NCBI RefSeq assembly: GCF_007829525.1
Contig: NZ_VLJP01000028.1
Coordinates: forward strand, 1-40,500
Source of the DNA: Mesorhizobium sp. J18
Lineage (GTDB): Bacteria; Pseudomonadota; Alphaproteobacteria; Rhizobiales; Rhizobiaceae
Length of the DNA stretch: 40,500 nucleotides
Reading direction: 5' to 3'
Made by a program: the position numbers and the translations under genes. Positions 33,169 through 40,500 of the stretch are shown here, one piece after another. A model generated the notes under the pieces. It saw only the letters and a list, made by a program, of their open reading frames with translations, searched no databases and was not told where the DNA came from. Position 1 is the first letter of the stretch. Every line of letters begins with the position of its first letter.

Positions 33169-34294
33169 CGTCGAGATCGAGCCCGTGCCAGCGCGCGGAC
33201 AATTTTGCCGTGCCCAGGATGAGCCGTATGACCCGTTGCGACGTGTTTGCTATCTGATAGTCGGCAGGGACCGGCGGAAACCGGTTTTCATCGAAATCCT
33301 CAACGGCCCGGTTCACGCCCGCAACAATCGTCTGCGTATCCAGGCCGGTGATGATGATGGAGCCGGTATCCAGGGCTTCCGGCCGCTCCAGCGCATTACG
33401 GATGGTGACCGCGGGGAACCCCAGAATGGCCGATTCCTCGCTGATGGTGCCGCTGTCCGAGAGCACGCACAGCGCCTTCATCTGCAGCTTGTTGTAGGCA
33501 TGGAACCCAAAGGGCTTAAGGAAGCGCAACCGCGAGATATCGATGCCGGTATCGCCGGCGGCATCCATGCGCTTGCGCGTGCGCGGATGGGTCGAGACCA
33601 CCACCGGCTTGTCGTGCAGTTCGGAAAGCGTGGCGAGCGCCGCCAGGATCGAACGCAGATGCTTCGGATTGTCGACATTCTCCTCGCGATGAAATGAGGC
33701 GAGGAAATAGCCGCGCGGGCTGAGTTCCAGTTCCTCCAGTATCGTGCTGGCCTCGATCTGGTCGCGATAGAGCGCCAGCACCTCGTTCATGGGCGAGCCG
33801 GTCAGATAGATCCGCCGATGCGGCAGGCCCTCCGACAGAAGATGCCGGCGCGCATGTTCGGTATAGACCAGGTTGAAATCCGACATATGGTCGACCACGC
33901 GCCGGTTCAGTTCCTCCGGCACGTTGAAATCGAAGCAGCGGTTGCCTGCTTCCATATGATAGACGGGAACCTTGTTCTTGCGCGCCGGCAGCGCCGCCAT
34001 GCAGGAATTCGTATCCCCCAGAAGCAGCAGCGCATCCGGCTTTTCCTCGCGGATCACGCGGTCGGCCTCGATGATGACCTTGCCGATCGTCTCCGAAGCC
34101 GTCTGCCCGGCGGCATTCAGGAAGTGGTCGGGCCTGCGCAGGCCTAGGTCGCGGAAAAAGACGTCGCTGAGCTCGTAATCGTAGTTCTGGCCGGTATGGA
34201 CCAGCACGGTCCTCACCGTCTTCTCCAGCGCCCGGATGGTAGCCGACAGGCGGATGATTTCGGGCCGCGTGCCGAAAACCACCATCACCTTCAT
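33161..34294 (-). CDS. capG: UDP-sugar 2-epimerase CapG (WecB-like)
   Basis: A 377-residue non-hydrolysing epimerase of the UDP-GlcNAc 2-epimerase fold. Motifs are VMVVFGTRPEIIRLS, LVHTGQNYDYELSDVFF, LLLGDTNSCMAALPARK, YHMEAGNRCFDFNVPEELNRR, ASFHREENVDNP and LSDSGTISEESAILGFPAV. In the L-FucNAc pathway CapG (FnlC, WbjD) converts the UDP-L-PneNAc/talose form into UDP-N-acetyl-L-fucosamine. The assignment over WecB rests on CapE and CapF upstream and on the GNRCFDFNVPEE wording. An ATG at 34315 overlaps the capF stop as TGATG; ATG 34294 with GAAGGA about nine bases upstream is preferred because the fold begins there. Confidence 0.92.
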   Translation of the reverse strand: MKVMVVFGTRPEIIRLSATIRALEKTVRTVLVHTGQNYDYELSDVFFRDLGLRRPDHFLNAAGQTASETIGKVIIEADRVIREEKPDALLLLGDTNSCMAALPARKNKVPVYHMEAGNRCFDFNVPEELNRRVVDHMSDFNLVYTEHARRHLLSEGLPHRRIYLTGSPMNEVLALYRDQIEASTILEELELSPRGYFLASFHREENVDNPKHLRSILAALATLSELHDKPVVVSTHPRTRKRMDAAGDTGIDISRLRFLKPFGFHAYNKLQMKALCVLSDSGTISEESAILGFPAVTIRNALERPEALDTGSIIITGLDTQTIVAGVNRAVEDFDENRFPPVPADYQIANTSQRVIRLILGTAKLSARWHGLDLDDE

Positions 34295-34314
34295 GGGATC
34301 GAATCCTTCAGCCA

Positions 34315-35415
34315 TCAGACTGCCTCGGCATAGGTATCCGGATGCTCCGGATCGAAAAAGTCATGGGTCCAGAACAGGGTCAGCAACTCGCCCTTGCCCG
34401 TATTGGTTATGTTGTGGGCGTGGAAAGTCGGCATGTCGATGAAGCAGGGGTTCTCTCCATCGACGTCAAAATGATGGACTTCGTCGGAAAAGATGCGGCG
34501 GACCGATATCCGCGCCCTGCCCGAAAGCACCACGAAGCGTTCGACCTTGTCGAAATGGAAATGGTTGCCGCGGGTGATGCCCGCATGCGTCGAGGAATAG
34601 AATACCTGGCCGCCATGCCTGTTCTTGACGCATTCGAAAAGCGAGCCGCGATTGTCGCTGCGCGGTTCCAGCCTGCAAGGGTATCGCGAGGGGAAAAGCA
34701 CCGAGCGATAGGCGTTGAACAGCCGCAGGTCGAACGGATCGCGCAGATCGGGCACGATCCCGACCGTTCCGTAATCCGCGTGAAAGGCCCTCAGCCTGTC
34801 CGCCACGGCAAGGACACTGGTCCGGCGCCCTTCCGGCCGGACGTCGCCTTCGACATCCGACTCCAGAAGACCGGCGATATAGTCGGCCGCCTCCAGGTAA
34901 TGCATGAGCTCGACGGGATTGTCGCCGTGGATGCTCAGCGCCTCGCCATTGGCGAGCTGGACACAGAACGTGCCGACGAAGGAATTGTAATGGGGCCGCG
35001 TAAACTCCCCGAACAGGTTGGGCAGCACCACTTCGACAAAGCGCCGGCCCGACCGGGAGCAATAATCCGCCAGCAGGCGTCCTGCCTGGCGCTTGGCGGC
35101 GCCATAGACCGTTCCGGTCCCGCGCTGGATGGACGAGGCATAGATGACGGGCGCATTGCCGCCGGCAGCCTCCAGTGCTCCGATCAGCGCCGTAACGAGG
35201 AAGCGGTTGCCTTCCGTGATTTCCTCATCCGTGCCCTTGTTTACTCCGGCCACATGAATGACGGCATCGCATTGCGAGACGAACTTCCGAAGCGCCTCGG
35301 GGCTTGAGTAGACGTCCCGTCCGCCGGGAACAACCTCATGCCCGTGATGGTATTGCAGGCGGCAGCGTGCGTGATAGCCGAACTGGCCGTATGCACCCGT
35401 AAGGGCCAATCTCAT
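34315..35415 (-). CDS. capF: Bifunctional UDP-sugar reductase/epimerase CapF
   Basis: A 366-residue protein: an N-terminal SDR domain (MRLALTGAYGQFGYHARC, IYASSIQRGTGTVYGAAKRQAG, LPNLFGEFTRPHYNSFVGTFC) and a C-terminal cupin (NRGSLFECVKNRHGGQVFYS, GITRGNHFHFDKVERFVVLSG, FIDMPTFHAHNITN) with metal-binding histidines. In CapF (FnlB, WbjC) the cupin epimerises C3 and the SDR reduces C4 of the CapE product. ATG at 35415 with GAGG seven bases upstream is preferred to a TTG at 35421 that overlaps the capE stop. The GAYGQFG motif is slightly unlike the usual TGxxGFxG, but the fold is complete. Middle gene of capEFG. Confidence 0.9.
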   Translation of the reverse strand: MRLALTGAYGQFGYHARCRLQYHHGHEVVPGGRDVYSSPEALRKFVSQCDAVIHVAGVNKGTDEEITEGNRFLVTALIGALEAAGGNAPVIYASSIQRGTGTVYGAAKRQAGRLLADYCSRSGRRFVEVVLPNLFGEFTRPHYNSFVGTFCVQLANGEALSIHGDNPVELMHYLEAADYIAGLLESDVEGDVRPEGRRTSVLAVADRLRAFHADYGTVGIVPDLRDPFDLRLFNAYRSVLFPSRYPCRLEPRSDNRGSLFECVKNRHGGQVFYSSTHAGITRGNHFHFDKVERFVVLSGRARISVRRIFSDEVHHFDVDGENPCFIDMPTFHAHNITNTGKGELLTLFWTHDFFDPEHPDTYAEAV

Positions 35416-35417
35416 GG

Positions 35418-36440
35418 TCAAGCCTCGGCCAGTCCGGCCCGTTTCATCGCCTCGGTCACGATAGGCAATCCAAGCAGAAGCTCCTTGGTCTCCTCGAGGT
35501 TCAACTGCCTGGTGTTGTGGGAATGATAATCCTCCAGGTGATCTTCCTCGATCTCGCCATCGGTGAAATATTTCCCGTAATTGAGGTCGCGGGTATCGAC
35601 CGGGATGCGGATATAGTCGCCCATATCCTCCGAGCGGCGGATTTCGGCGGCTGTGGCCAGCGTCTCGTAAAGCTTCTCGCCATGCCTTTCGCCGATCACC
35701 CTTATCCCGGCATCCGACCGGAACAGTTCGAGCATCGCCTGGGCCAGCGTGCCCATATTGGTCGCCGGGGCCTTGCGGACGAAAAGATCCCCCTGGCGCG
35801 CATGGGCAAAGGCATGCTCGACCAGCGCGACGGTCTGAGGCAGGGGCAGGAGGAAACGCGTCATCCTGGGATCGGTGACCGTCAGCGGCTGGCCGGAAAG
35901 GATGCGCTCTATGAAAAGCGGGATGACGCTGCCGCGCGAGCCGGTGACATTGCCGTAGCGGACCATCGACATGATCGTCTGCGAGTCGTGGTAGAGACGC
36001 GCCTTTGCAGCCACGACCTTCTCCATCATGGCCTTGGACATGCCCATGGCGTTGATCGGCAGCACCGCCTTGTCGGTGGACAGGAAGACCACCTTCTCGA
36101 CGCCCTGCTCTATGCAGGCTTCCAGTACGTTCTCGGAACCGAGGATATTGGTGCGCACGGCTTCCATCGGGAAGAACTCGCAGGATGGAACCTGCTTGAG
36201 GGCGGCGGCATGGAAGACGTGCTGCACGCCTTTCAGCGCGATGGAGATGCGCTCCTTGTCGCGGACATCGCCGATATAGAAGGACACGCGGTCGTCATTC
36301 AGCCGGGTGCGCAGATTGTGCTGCTTCTCCTCGTCGCGCGAAAAGACGCGGACGTTGGTGTAGCCCCGTTTCAACAGATGGTTGAGCATGGTCGTGCCGA
36401 ACGAGCCCGTACCACCGGTGATCAAGGCAGTCCTTGCCAT
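35418..36440 (-). CDS. capE: UDP-GlcNAc 4,6-dehydratase/5-epimerase CapE
   Basis: A 340-residue soluble SDR enzyme starting the L-FucNAc pathway from UDP-GlcNAc. Motifs are ALITGGTGSFGTTMLNHLL, RVFSRDEEKQHNLR, YIGDVRDKERI, FHAAALKQVPSCEFFPMEAV, STDKAVLPINAMGMSKAMMEKV (Met-Lys pair) and MVRYGNVTGSRGSVIPLF. The Cys in KQVPSCEFFP replaces the VPIVE of the membrane dehydratases, as in CapE/FnlA/WbjB. Length fits. The ATG at 36440 has GGAGA four bases upstream, and a TTGACC promoter-like site lies at 36471-36498. CapF follows with an overlapping or adjacent start, so capE-capF-capG-sulfotransferase-aminotransferase-PglC-GT4 is probably one transcript. Confidence 0.93.
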   Translation of the reverse strand: MARTALITGGTGSFGTTMLNHLLKRGYTNVRVFSRDEEKQHNLRTRLNDDRVSFYIGDVRDKERISIALKGVQHVFHAAALKQVPSCEFFPMEAVRTNILGSENVLEACIEQGVEKVVFLSTDKAVLPINAMGMSKAMMEKVVAAKARLYHDSQTIMSMVRYGNVTGSRGSVIPLFIERILSGQPLTVTDPRMTRFLLPLPQTVALVEHAFAHARQGDLFVRKAPATNMGTLAQAMLELFRSDAGIRVIGERHGEKLYETLATAAEIRRSEDMGDYIRIPVDTRDLNYGKYFTDGEIEEDHLEDYHSHNTRQLNLEETKELLLGLPIVTEAMKRAGLAEA

Positions 36441-36470
36441 ATCGTCTCCGTGCTGCTCCGTCCGCGGCTG

Positions 36471-36498
36471 TGCTTAACAGATTGCCGACCTGGGTCAA
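36471..36498 (-). promoter_or_regulatory. Candidate sigma-70 promoter for the capE operon
   Basis: On the minus strand, TTGACC (36498-36493) and TAAGCA (36476-36471) are separated by 16 bases and lie about 30 bases before capE. The -35 fits the alphaproteobacterial CTTGAC pattern (it is preceded by C); the -10 is weak. It is inferred from position. Confidence 0.35.
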
Positions 36499-36548
36499 GA
36501 ATCGCACTTCGCGCGGAAAAGCGGCCTGTCTCTCCTTGGCGTCGAGAC

Positions 36549-37535
36549 CTACCTGTTGCGTTGGCTCAGACGTTCCTCCCAGCCGAGGGCGTGGGCGACG
36601 ATCTCTTCCAGATCGTCATGCCGGGGCTGCCAGCCGAAGGTCTCCCGGCAGCGGTCGGCATTGGCCACGATGGCCACGGCATCGCCCGGCCGGCGGGTGC
36701 TGACGCGGACCTCGAAATCCTTCCCCGAAACCTTCTTCACCGCGGCGATCACCTCATGCACCGACGCGCCGTTGCCGTAGCCGCAATTGGCCACGATGCT
36801 GCCTTTGCCGGCACGCAAATGGCCGAGCGCCAGATAGTGCGCCGCCACCAGATCGGACACGTGGATATAGTCGCGGATGCAGGTGCCGTCCGGCGTCGGG
36901 TAATCCGTGCCGTAGACCTCCATGAATGGGCGCTTTCCCGTCGCAGCCTCGCAAGCCACCTTGATCAGATGCGTCGCACCCTTCGAGGATTGGCCCGTGC
37001 GCATCTGGGGGTCGGCGCCGGCGACGTTGAAATATCGCAGGGCCGCATAGGCGAAATTGTGTGCGGCGGCGGTGTCGCGCAGCATGAGTTCCGTCATCAT
37101 CTTGGAAGTGCCGTAGGGCGATTCCGGCTGCAAGCCGGCATCCTCCTTGACGGGAATCTGCACTGGCGTGCCATAGACGGCAGCGGTCGAGGAAAAGATG
37201 AAATGCGGAACGCCGCATTCGATCGCGCATTCGATGAGGGCGCGCGATTTGACCGTGTTGTTGAGATAGTAGCCGAGCGGGTCGGATACCGATTCGGGCA
37301 CGACGATAGAGCCGGCGAAATGGATGATCGCGTCGATCTTCCGGCTTCGCAAAACCTCGCGCACGAGATCCTGATCGCCGATATCGCCGACCACCAGTTC
37401 GGCCGCATCCGGCACCGCCCAGTCGAAGCCGGTCGAAAGCCGGTCGAGGACGACGACCTCCTCGCCCTTGTCCAGAAGTTCCCAGACCATATGGCTGCCG
37501 ATATAGCCGGCGCCGCCGGTGACCAATACTGCCAA
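36549..37535 (-). CDS. galE: UDP-glucose/GlcNAc 4-epimerase GalE
   Basis: A 328-residue SDR epimerase interconverting UDP-glucose and UDP-galactose, perhaps also the N-acetyl forms. Motifs are VLVTGGAGYIGSHMVWEL, IDAIIHFAGSIVVPESVSDP, FSSTAAVYG, ESPYGTSKMMTE (catalytic Tyr-x3-Lys), LRYFNVAGADP and GTDYPTPDGTCIRDYIHVSDL. The start codon is TTG at 37535 with AAGGGGG seven bases upstream. A gap of 108 bases with a possible promoter separates it from capE, so it may be a separate transcript. It would supply galactose or GalNAc to the glycan; it also serves central metabolism. Confidence 0.94.
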   Translation of the reverse strand: MAVLVTGGAGYIGSHMVWELLDKGEEVVVLDRLSTGFDWAVPDAAELVVGDIGDQDLVREVLRSRKIDAIIHFAGSIVVPESVSDPLGYYLNNTVKSRALIECAIECGVPHFIFSSTAAVYGTPVQIPVKEDAGLQPESPYGTSKMMTELMLRDTAAAHNFAYAALRYFNVAGADPQMRTGQSSKGATHLIKVACEAATGKRPFMEVYGTDYPTPDGTCIRDYIHVSDLVAAHYLALGHLRAGKGSIVANCGYGNGASVHEVIAAVKKVSGKDFEVRVSTRRPGDAVAIVANADRCRETFGWQPRHDDLEEIVAHALGWEERLSQRNR

Positions 37536-37560
37536 AGCTCGTCCCCCTTCTTATTGAGAA

Positions 37561-37586
37561 GACCGCGGATGTCCCCACCCGCGGTC
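37561..37586 (-). terminator. Hairpin after bioY
   Basis: GACCGCGG (37561-37568) and CCGCGGTC (37579-37586) pair perfectly over eight bases across a ten-base loop. It lies downstream of bioY and upstream of galE on the minus strand, and separates the two transcripts. A short T/C run (CTTCTCAATAAG) follows. Confidence 0.65.
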
Positions 37587-37639
37587 CTCTAGTTTCCGAT
37601 TCAGGCCGGTCCGTGACGGCCGTATGAAATTCTTCGACC

Positions 37640-38245
37640 TCAGCCGCGCTTGCCCGTCAGTCCGGCAAGCACCGCCCAGGCGGCCGGCGCGAGGCAGGCC
37701 GCCAGCGCCACCTTGATCAGGTCAGGCAGGAGGAAGGGCACGACGCCGAACTGCCAGGCCTTGTCGGCGCCGATCAGCACTGCGAGCCAGGCGAAGCCGA
37801 GCGCCATCATCACCGCTTCGGCCGTCAGCATGGCGCCGAACAGCTTCACCGGATTGCGGTCCCAGCCGCGATCTGCCGCCCAGCCTGCGATTGCCGCCAT
37901 GGCGACGAAACCGAGGAGATAGCCGCCGGTCGGCCCCATCATATAGGCAAGCCCGATGCCCTTTTCGGGCGTGCTCTGGAACACGGGCAAGCCCATGGCG
38001 CCCTCGGCGAGATAGGCCAGCAGCGTCACCGTGGCGAGCCGCATGCCGAAGGCGCAGGCGAGAAGCAGGATTGCGAGCGTCTGCAGCGACATGTCGACCG
38101 GCCCGAGCACGACCTTGGCCTTGGCAGAGGCCGTCAGAAACAGCGTGCCGCCTATGACCAGAAGGCCCTGCGCCAGAAGACGGGACGCTCCCGATTCGGG
38201 AAGAGCGAGTGAGACGAGTGATCTTGAAGCTATCGCCTGGGCCAT
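37640..38245 (-). CDS. bioY: Biotin transporter substrate-binding subunit BioY
   Basis: A 201-residue membrane protein with about six spans, the S-component of an ECF-type biotin importer. Typical pieces are LGPVDMSLQTLAILLLACAFG, LLAYLAEGAMGLPVF and YMMGPTGGYLLGFVAMAAIAGW. The ATG at 38245 follows GGAGG by four bases and is preferred to an upstream in-frame start at 38266. The energising BioM and BioN proteins are not in the window, so BioY may work alone or with components encoded elsewhere. Its upstream region also holds the promoter of the divergent MBL hydrolase; no clear BioR site was seen. Unrelated to the glycan genes. Confidence 0.93.
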   Translation of the reverse strand: MAQAIASRSLVSLALPESGASRLLAQGLLVIGGTLFLTASAKAKVVLGPVDMSLQTLAILLLACAFGMRLATVTLLAYLAEGAMGLPVFQSTPEKGIGLAYMMGPTGGYLLGFVAMAAIAGWAADRGWDRNPVKLFGAMLTAEAVMMALGFAWLAVLIGADKAWQFGVVPFLLPDLIKVALAACLAPAAWAVLAGLTGKRG

Positions 38246-38363
38246 GATGCCTCCATTGAAAAACATGCGTTCATTTCCCCTATAAGGGCTTCCATGTTAT
38301 GCGGCAACTGACGACTTGCTGCACTGCGTTTTCCTGTTCGCTCCTCAACAAGAGCCTTCGTCC

Positions 38364-39269
38364 ATGGCTATTGAATTCGACACGCATTTCGAACCCGCCT
38401 ATGGCATGGCCGTCGAAGTGGCCCCCGGAGTCCGGCGGATGACGGCCAACAATCCGAGCCCCTTCACCTTCCATGGAACGAATACCTATCTGGTCGGAAG
38501 GGAGACGCTTGCCGTCATCGATCCCGGTCCCGAGGACGAGGCCCATTATATCGCCCTGATGAAGGCGATCGGCGGCAGGCCGGTCAGCCATATTTTCGTC
38601 AGCCACACACACAGGGACCATTCGCCGCTCGCCGCGCGCCTCAAGGCGGAAACCGGCGCGCCGGTGCTGGCGGAAGGACCGCATAAGGCAGCACGTCCCC
38701 TGCGCATCGGCGAGATCAACCCGCTGGATGCCAGCGCGGACCTCGATTTCCATCCTGATGTCGCCCTGGCCGACAATGAACTCACGGAGGGCGACGGCTG
38801 GGCGCTGCGCGCCATCCATACGCCCGGTCATACGGCAAACCATCTCGTCTTTGCTCTGGAAGGCACCGGCATCCTCTTTTCGGCCGATCACGTCATGGCC
38901 TGGGCAACCTCGATCGTCGCCCCGCCGGACGGCGCGATGTCCGACTACATGGCCTCGCTCGACCGGCTTCTGGAACGGCAGGACAGGCTGCTTCTGCCGG
39001 GGCATGGCGGTCCGGTCGCCAATCCCCAGCCCTTCATGCGCGGATTGAGGACGCACAGGAAAATGCGCGAGCGCGCCATACTGGAGCGGCTGAAGGCCGG
39101 CGACCGGACGATCCCCGAAATGGTGCGCGCCATATACCGCGACACCGATCCTCGCCTGCATGGGGCCGCTGGGCTGTCGGTGCTTGCCCATCTAGAAGAT
39201 CTGGTCGCCCGCGGCCGCGTGCAGGCGGAAGGCCAACCCTCCATCGACGGCATATTCATGCCGACTTGA
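38364..39269 (+). CDS. MBL-fold metallo-hydrolase (LACTB2-like)
   Basis: A 301-residue metallo-beta-lactamase-fold protein. It has PFTFHGTNTYLVG at the N-terminus, the metal motif HTHRDH (His81, His83, Asp85, His86), AIHTPGHTANHLVF, LFSADHVMAW and LLPGHGGPV, so all zinc ligands are present. The last 75 residues (MRERAILERLKAGDRTIPEMVRAIY...LSVLAHLEDLVARGRV) form a winged helix as in LACTB2-like proteins, which include endoribonucleases and hydrolases. The substrate is unknown. ATG 38364 is chosen over an upstream in-frame start because the fold begins there and AAGAG precedes it. Convergent with the DUF1499 gene, eight bases apart. Confidence 0.9.
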   Translation: MAIEFDTHFEPAYGMAVEVAPGVRRMTANNPSPFTFHGTNTYLVGRETLAVIDPGPEDEAHYIALMKAIGGRPVSHIFVSHTHRDHSPLAARLKAETGAPVLAEGPHKAARPLRIGEINPLDASADLDFHPDVALADNELTEGDGWALRAIHTPGHTANHLVFALEGTGILFSADHVMAWATSIVAPPDGAMSDYMASLDRLLERQDRLLLPGHGGPVANPQPFMRGLRTHRKMRERAILERLKAGDRTIPEMVRAIYRDTDPRLHGAAGLSVLAHLEDLVARGRVQAEGQPSIDGIFMPT

Positions 39270-39277
39270 TTCTCGTT

Positions 39278-40069
39278 CTACCGGCTGACGAGCGCTGCCA
39301 CCTGCGCATCCAGATCGGCCAGAAAGCGTCTGATGCGCTTTGCATTGTCGCCGAAGTCATGCGTGCCGTAGCGAGAGGCCGAGCGCATGTCCACATGGGC
39401 GGCGTTTTCGTCCTCGCTGATGCGGATCGCCACATCGGCGGGAAAGCCCAGCAGGAAGGACTTCGCTTCCACCTCGATGGTGACAGGCGTATCGGGAGTG
39501 ATGCCGCCGGAACGGCGCAGGACCCGCCAGCCACGCGCCGCAACGAGATTGTCGACCACTTCGATGATGCGGTCGCGGGTATATTCGTAGCGGCGCCCCG
39601 CCACATCCGGATAGCTCTCGCTTTGAAGCCTGGCCGCTTCCTCGCTGATCGGCTCGACTGGATTGATGCCCGGTCCGGCGCGGCTGGAGGCGACGGTCAG
39701 TTCCGGCGGGTCGGCGAGATCGGTAGAGATGTCGTTGATGTTGGGATAAAGGACGATGCGGACTGCCGAGATGGCGAAGGGCGCCAGCACGCAAGCGGCG
39801 ATGATCAGGCCCCAGACAGCCGCCGACGCGCCGCGCTCTCCTGTATCCCAGATGCGCTTGAGCCCGGCCAGGGCAAGGCCCAGCGCCAGCAGCGCCAGTC
39901 CAAAGACGATCGCAAGCAGCCAGAGAAACGGCAGCGTCTCCAGCATTTCCGTCCGATGACCGGCAGCGGACAGAGTGAACAGGACTGCCGCGAATATGCC
40001 GAACCGTCGCGACCAGATGGCCGCGGAAGACGATCGCCGCTCCAAAACTGCCGTCATTTTCCACGCCAT
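39278..40069 (-). CDS. DUF1499 family membrane protein
   Basis: A 263-residue protein with three N-terminal membrane segments (IFAAVLFTLSAAGH, FLWLLAIVFGLALLALGLALAGL, VWGLIIAACVLAPFAISAV) and a C-terminal DUF1499 domain. The domain has YPDVAGRRYEYTRDRIIEVVDNLVAARGW, TIEVEAKSFLLGFPADVAIRI and the signature MRSASRYGTHDFGDNAKRIRRFLADL. The family is common in alphaproteobacteria; its function is unknown. The start is uncertain: TTG 40081, ATG 40069 and ATG 40057 are in frame, none with a strong ribosome site; 40069 is a compromise. Confidence 0.88.
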   Translation of the reverse strand: MAWKMTAVLERRSSSAAIWSRRFGIFAAVLFTLSAAGHRTEMLETLPFLWLLAIVFGLALLALGLALAGLKRIWDTGERGASAAVWGLIIAACVLAPFAISAVRIVLYPNINDISTDLADPPELTVASSRAGPGINPVEPISEEAARLQSESYPDVAGRRYEYTRDRIIEVVDNLVAARGWRVLRRSGGITPDTPVTIEVEAKSFLLGFPADVAIRISEDENAAHVDMRSASRYGTHDFGDNAKRIRRFLADLDAQVAALVSR

Positions 40070-40081
40070 GGTCCGAAACAA

Positions 40082-40500
40082 AGCCCGGGACTATTAACGG
40101 CTTGACGAGGCGCGGTCAAAGGAGCCGAGCTTAGCCGTCTCATGGTGCCGCATCCTCCTTTCCTCCCCGCAAGCGGGGGAGAGGTGCCCCGTGCAGCCCT
40201 GGGCCTGTCGAAGGGGGCGAGAGGGGAGAAGGATGAAGGGCAACGCGGTGAAGGAACACGCGCGGGGATAAATCCGCCGCCCTCTCCGCTCCAAGCCGTT
40301 GCTTCCATTCCCCATTCACCAGTCCCCATTCACCATTTCATCCCCGCCTTCCTAACCTGCGCTATCCTTGCCCCATCCCTTTCCGCGGGAAAGCGGGTCG
40401 CGACGGCGGTCCCGCGGGAAAGGGACCGGCGCCTCCGTCCTGCCCTCGTAAGGCAGGGCCGGGGAGGTTCCGTCCAAGGGTTCCCCTCCCGGTACTACGG
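40082..40500. other. Non-coding, repeat-like region at the window end
   Basis: No gene is supported. The stretch CCTCCCCGCAAGCGGGGGAG (near 40160-40180), followed by GAGGTGCCCCGTGCAGCCCT, looks like the short palindromic intergenic repeats of rhizobia. CCCCATTCACCA occurs twice in tandem (40310-40321 and 40324-40335, period 14). CCGCGGGAAAG near 40384 and CCGCGGGAAAGGGA near 40413 are another near-repeat. CTGCC and GGCAG at 40440-40460 can form a small hairpin. The sequence is cut by the window edge. Confidence 0.5.
40310..40335. repeat. Two tandem copies of CCCCATTCACCA
   Basis: Exact 12-base copies start at 40310 and 40324, separated by GT. Copy number may vary between strains. No function is evident. 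Confidence 0.6.

Noticed and set aside
35517-37592. Long open frame (691 codons) antisense to capE and galE
   Set aside because: It mirrors two strongly recognisable genes; its translation is His/Arg/Asp-rich with no domain, as expected for the opposite strand of high-GC coding DNA.
38270-38295. CCCTATAAGGG between bioY and the MBL gene as a BioR operator
   Set aside because: It shares only part of the TTATCTATAA-type site I recall for BioR and may simply be a -10 region.
1-40500. CRISPR array, restriction system, toxin-antitoxin pair or rRNA
   Set aside because: No regularly spaced repeats, cas-like, nuclease-methylase or paired toxin genes, and no rRNA sequence were recognised.

Overview
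The window is high-GC alphaproteobacterial DNA, most likely a chromosome of the Hyphomicrobiales (Rhizobiaceae or a near relative). Pointers are the fused CysN-CysC sulfate-activation enzyme, rhizobial-type ManC and phosphohexomutase, DUF2793, DUF983 and DUF1499 proteins, a CspA, a BioY transporter and a 48-residue membrane protein of a type common in rhizobia. Species cannot be fixed from the sequence alone.

Layout. 1-984 is the right end of an IS3-family element. 1143-1490 is an RcnB-like periplasmic protein, followed by about 700 bases without a gene. 2200-4989 is a large, visibly AT-richer gene joining a polysaccharide pyruvyltransferase-like domain to a GT8 glycosyltransferase. 5416-8504 holds a Wzy/WaaL-like protein, an FkbM-like protein with altered motifs and a sulfotransferase. 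8594-10341 has two small proteins and a PfkB sugar kinase. 10414-14074 is cysD-cysNC-cysQ (PAPS synthesis and PAP removal), followed by a DegT aminotransferase and a divergent phosphohexomutase. 17144-21738 is mostly outside glycan work: an 82-residue protein, cspA, an unexplained set of three single-span membrane proteins facing an eight-span protein, a glycine-zipper peptide and a DUF983 protein. 21826-26952 has manC, a DUF2793 protein and a membrane NDP-sugar 4,6-dehydratase. A small DUF1579-like gene and tRNA-Gln(UUG) precede a second Wzy/WaaL-like gene (27912-29315). From 37535 down to 29281, on the minus strand, runs a tight cluster: galE, capE, capF, capG, sulfotransferase, aminotransferase, priming sugar transferase, GT4 glycosyltransferase. 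bioY, an MBL-fold hydrolase and a DUF1499 protein follow, and the last 400 bases are non-coding and repeat-like.

How it fits together. Most of the window looks like a surface-polysaccharide region. CapEFG should supply UDP-N-acetyl-L-fucosamine, the membrane dehydratase plus PLP aminotransferase a 4-amino-4,6-dideoxy-HexNAc, GalE UDP-Gal or UDP-GalNAc, and ManC plus the phosphohexomutase GDP-mannose. A PglC-like transferase would start the lipid-linked unit, GT4 and GT8 enzymes extend it, and the Wzy/WaaL-like proteins polymerise or ligate it. Two different sulfotransferases together with cysDNC-cysQ suggest that the glycan is sulfated. No Wzx flippase, Wza/Wzc export system or acetyltransferase is present, so the pathway must be completed elsewhere. 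The least explained parts are the pyruvyltransferase-GT8 fusion, the 17975-20983 membrane-protein set and the divergent FkbM-like protein.
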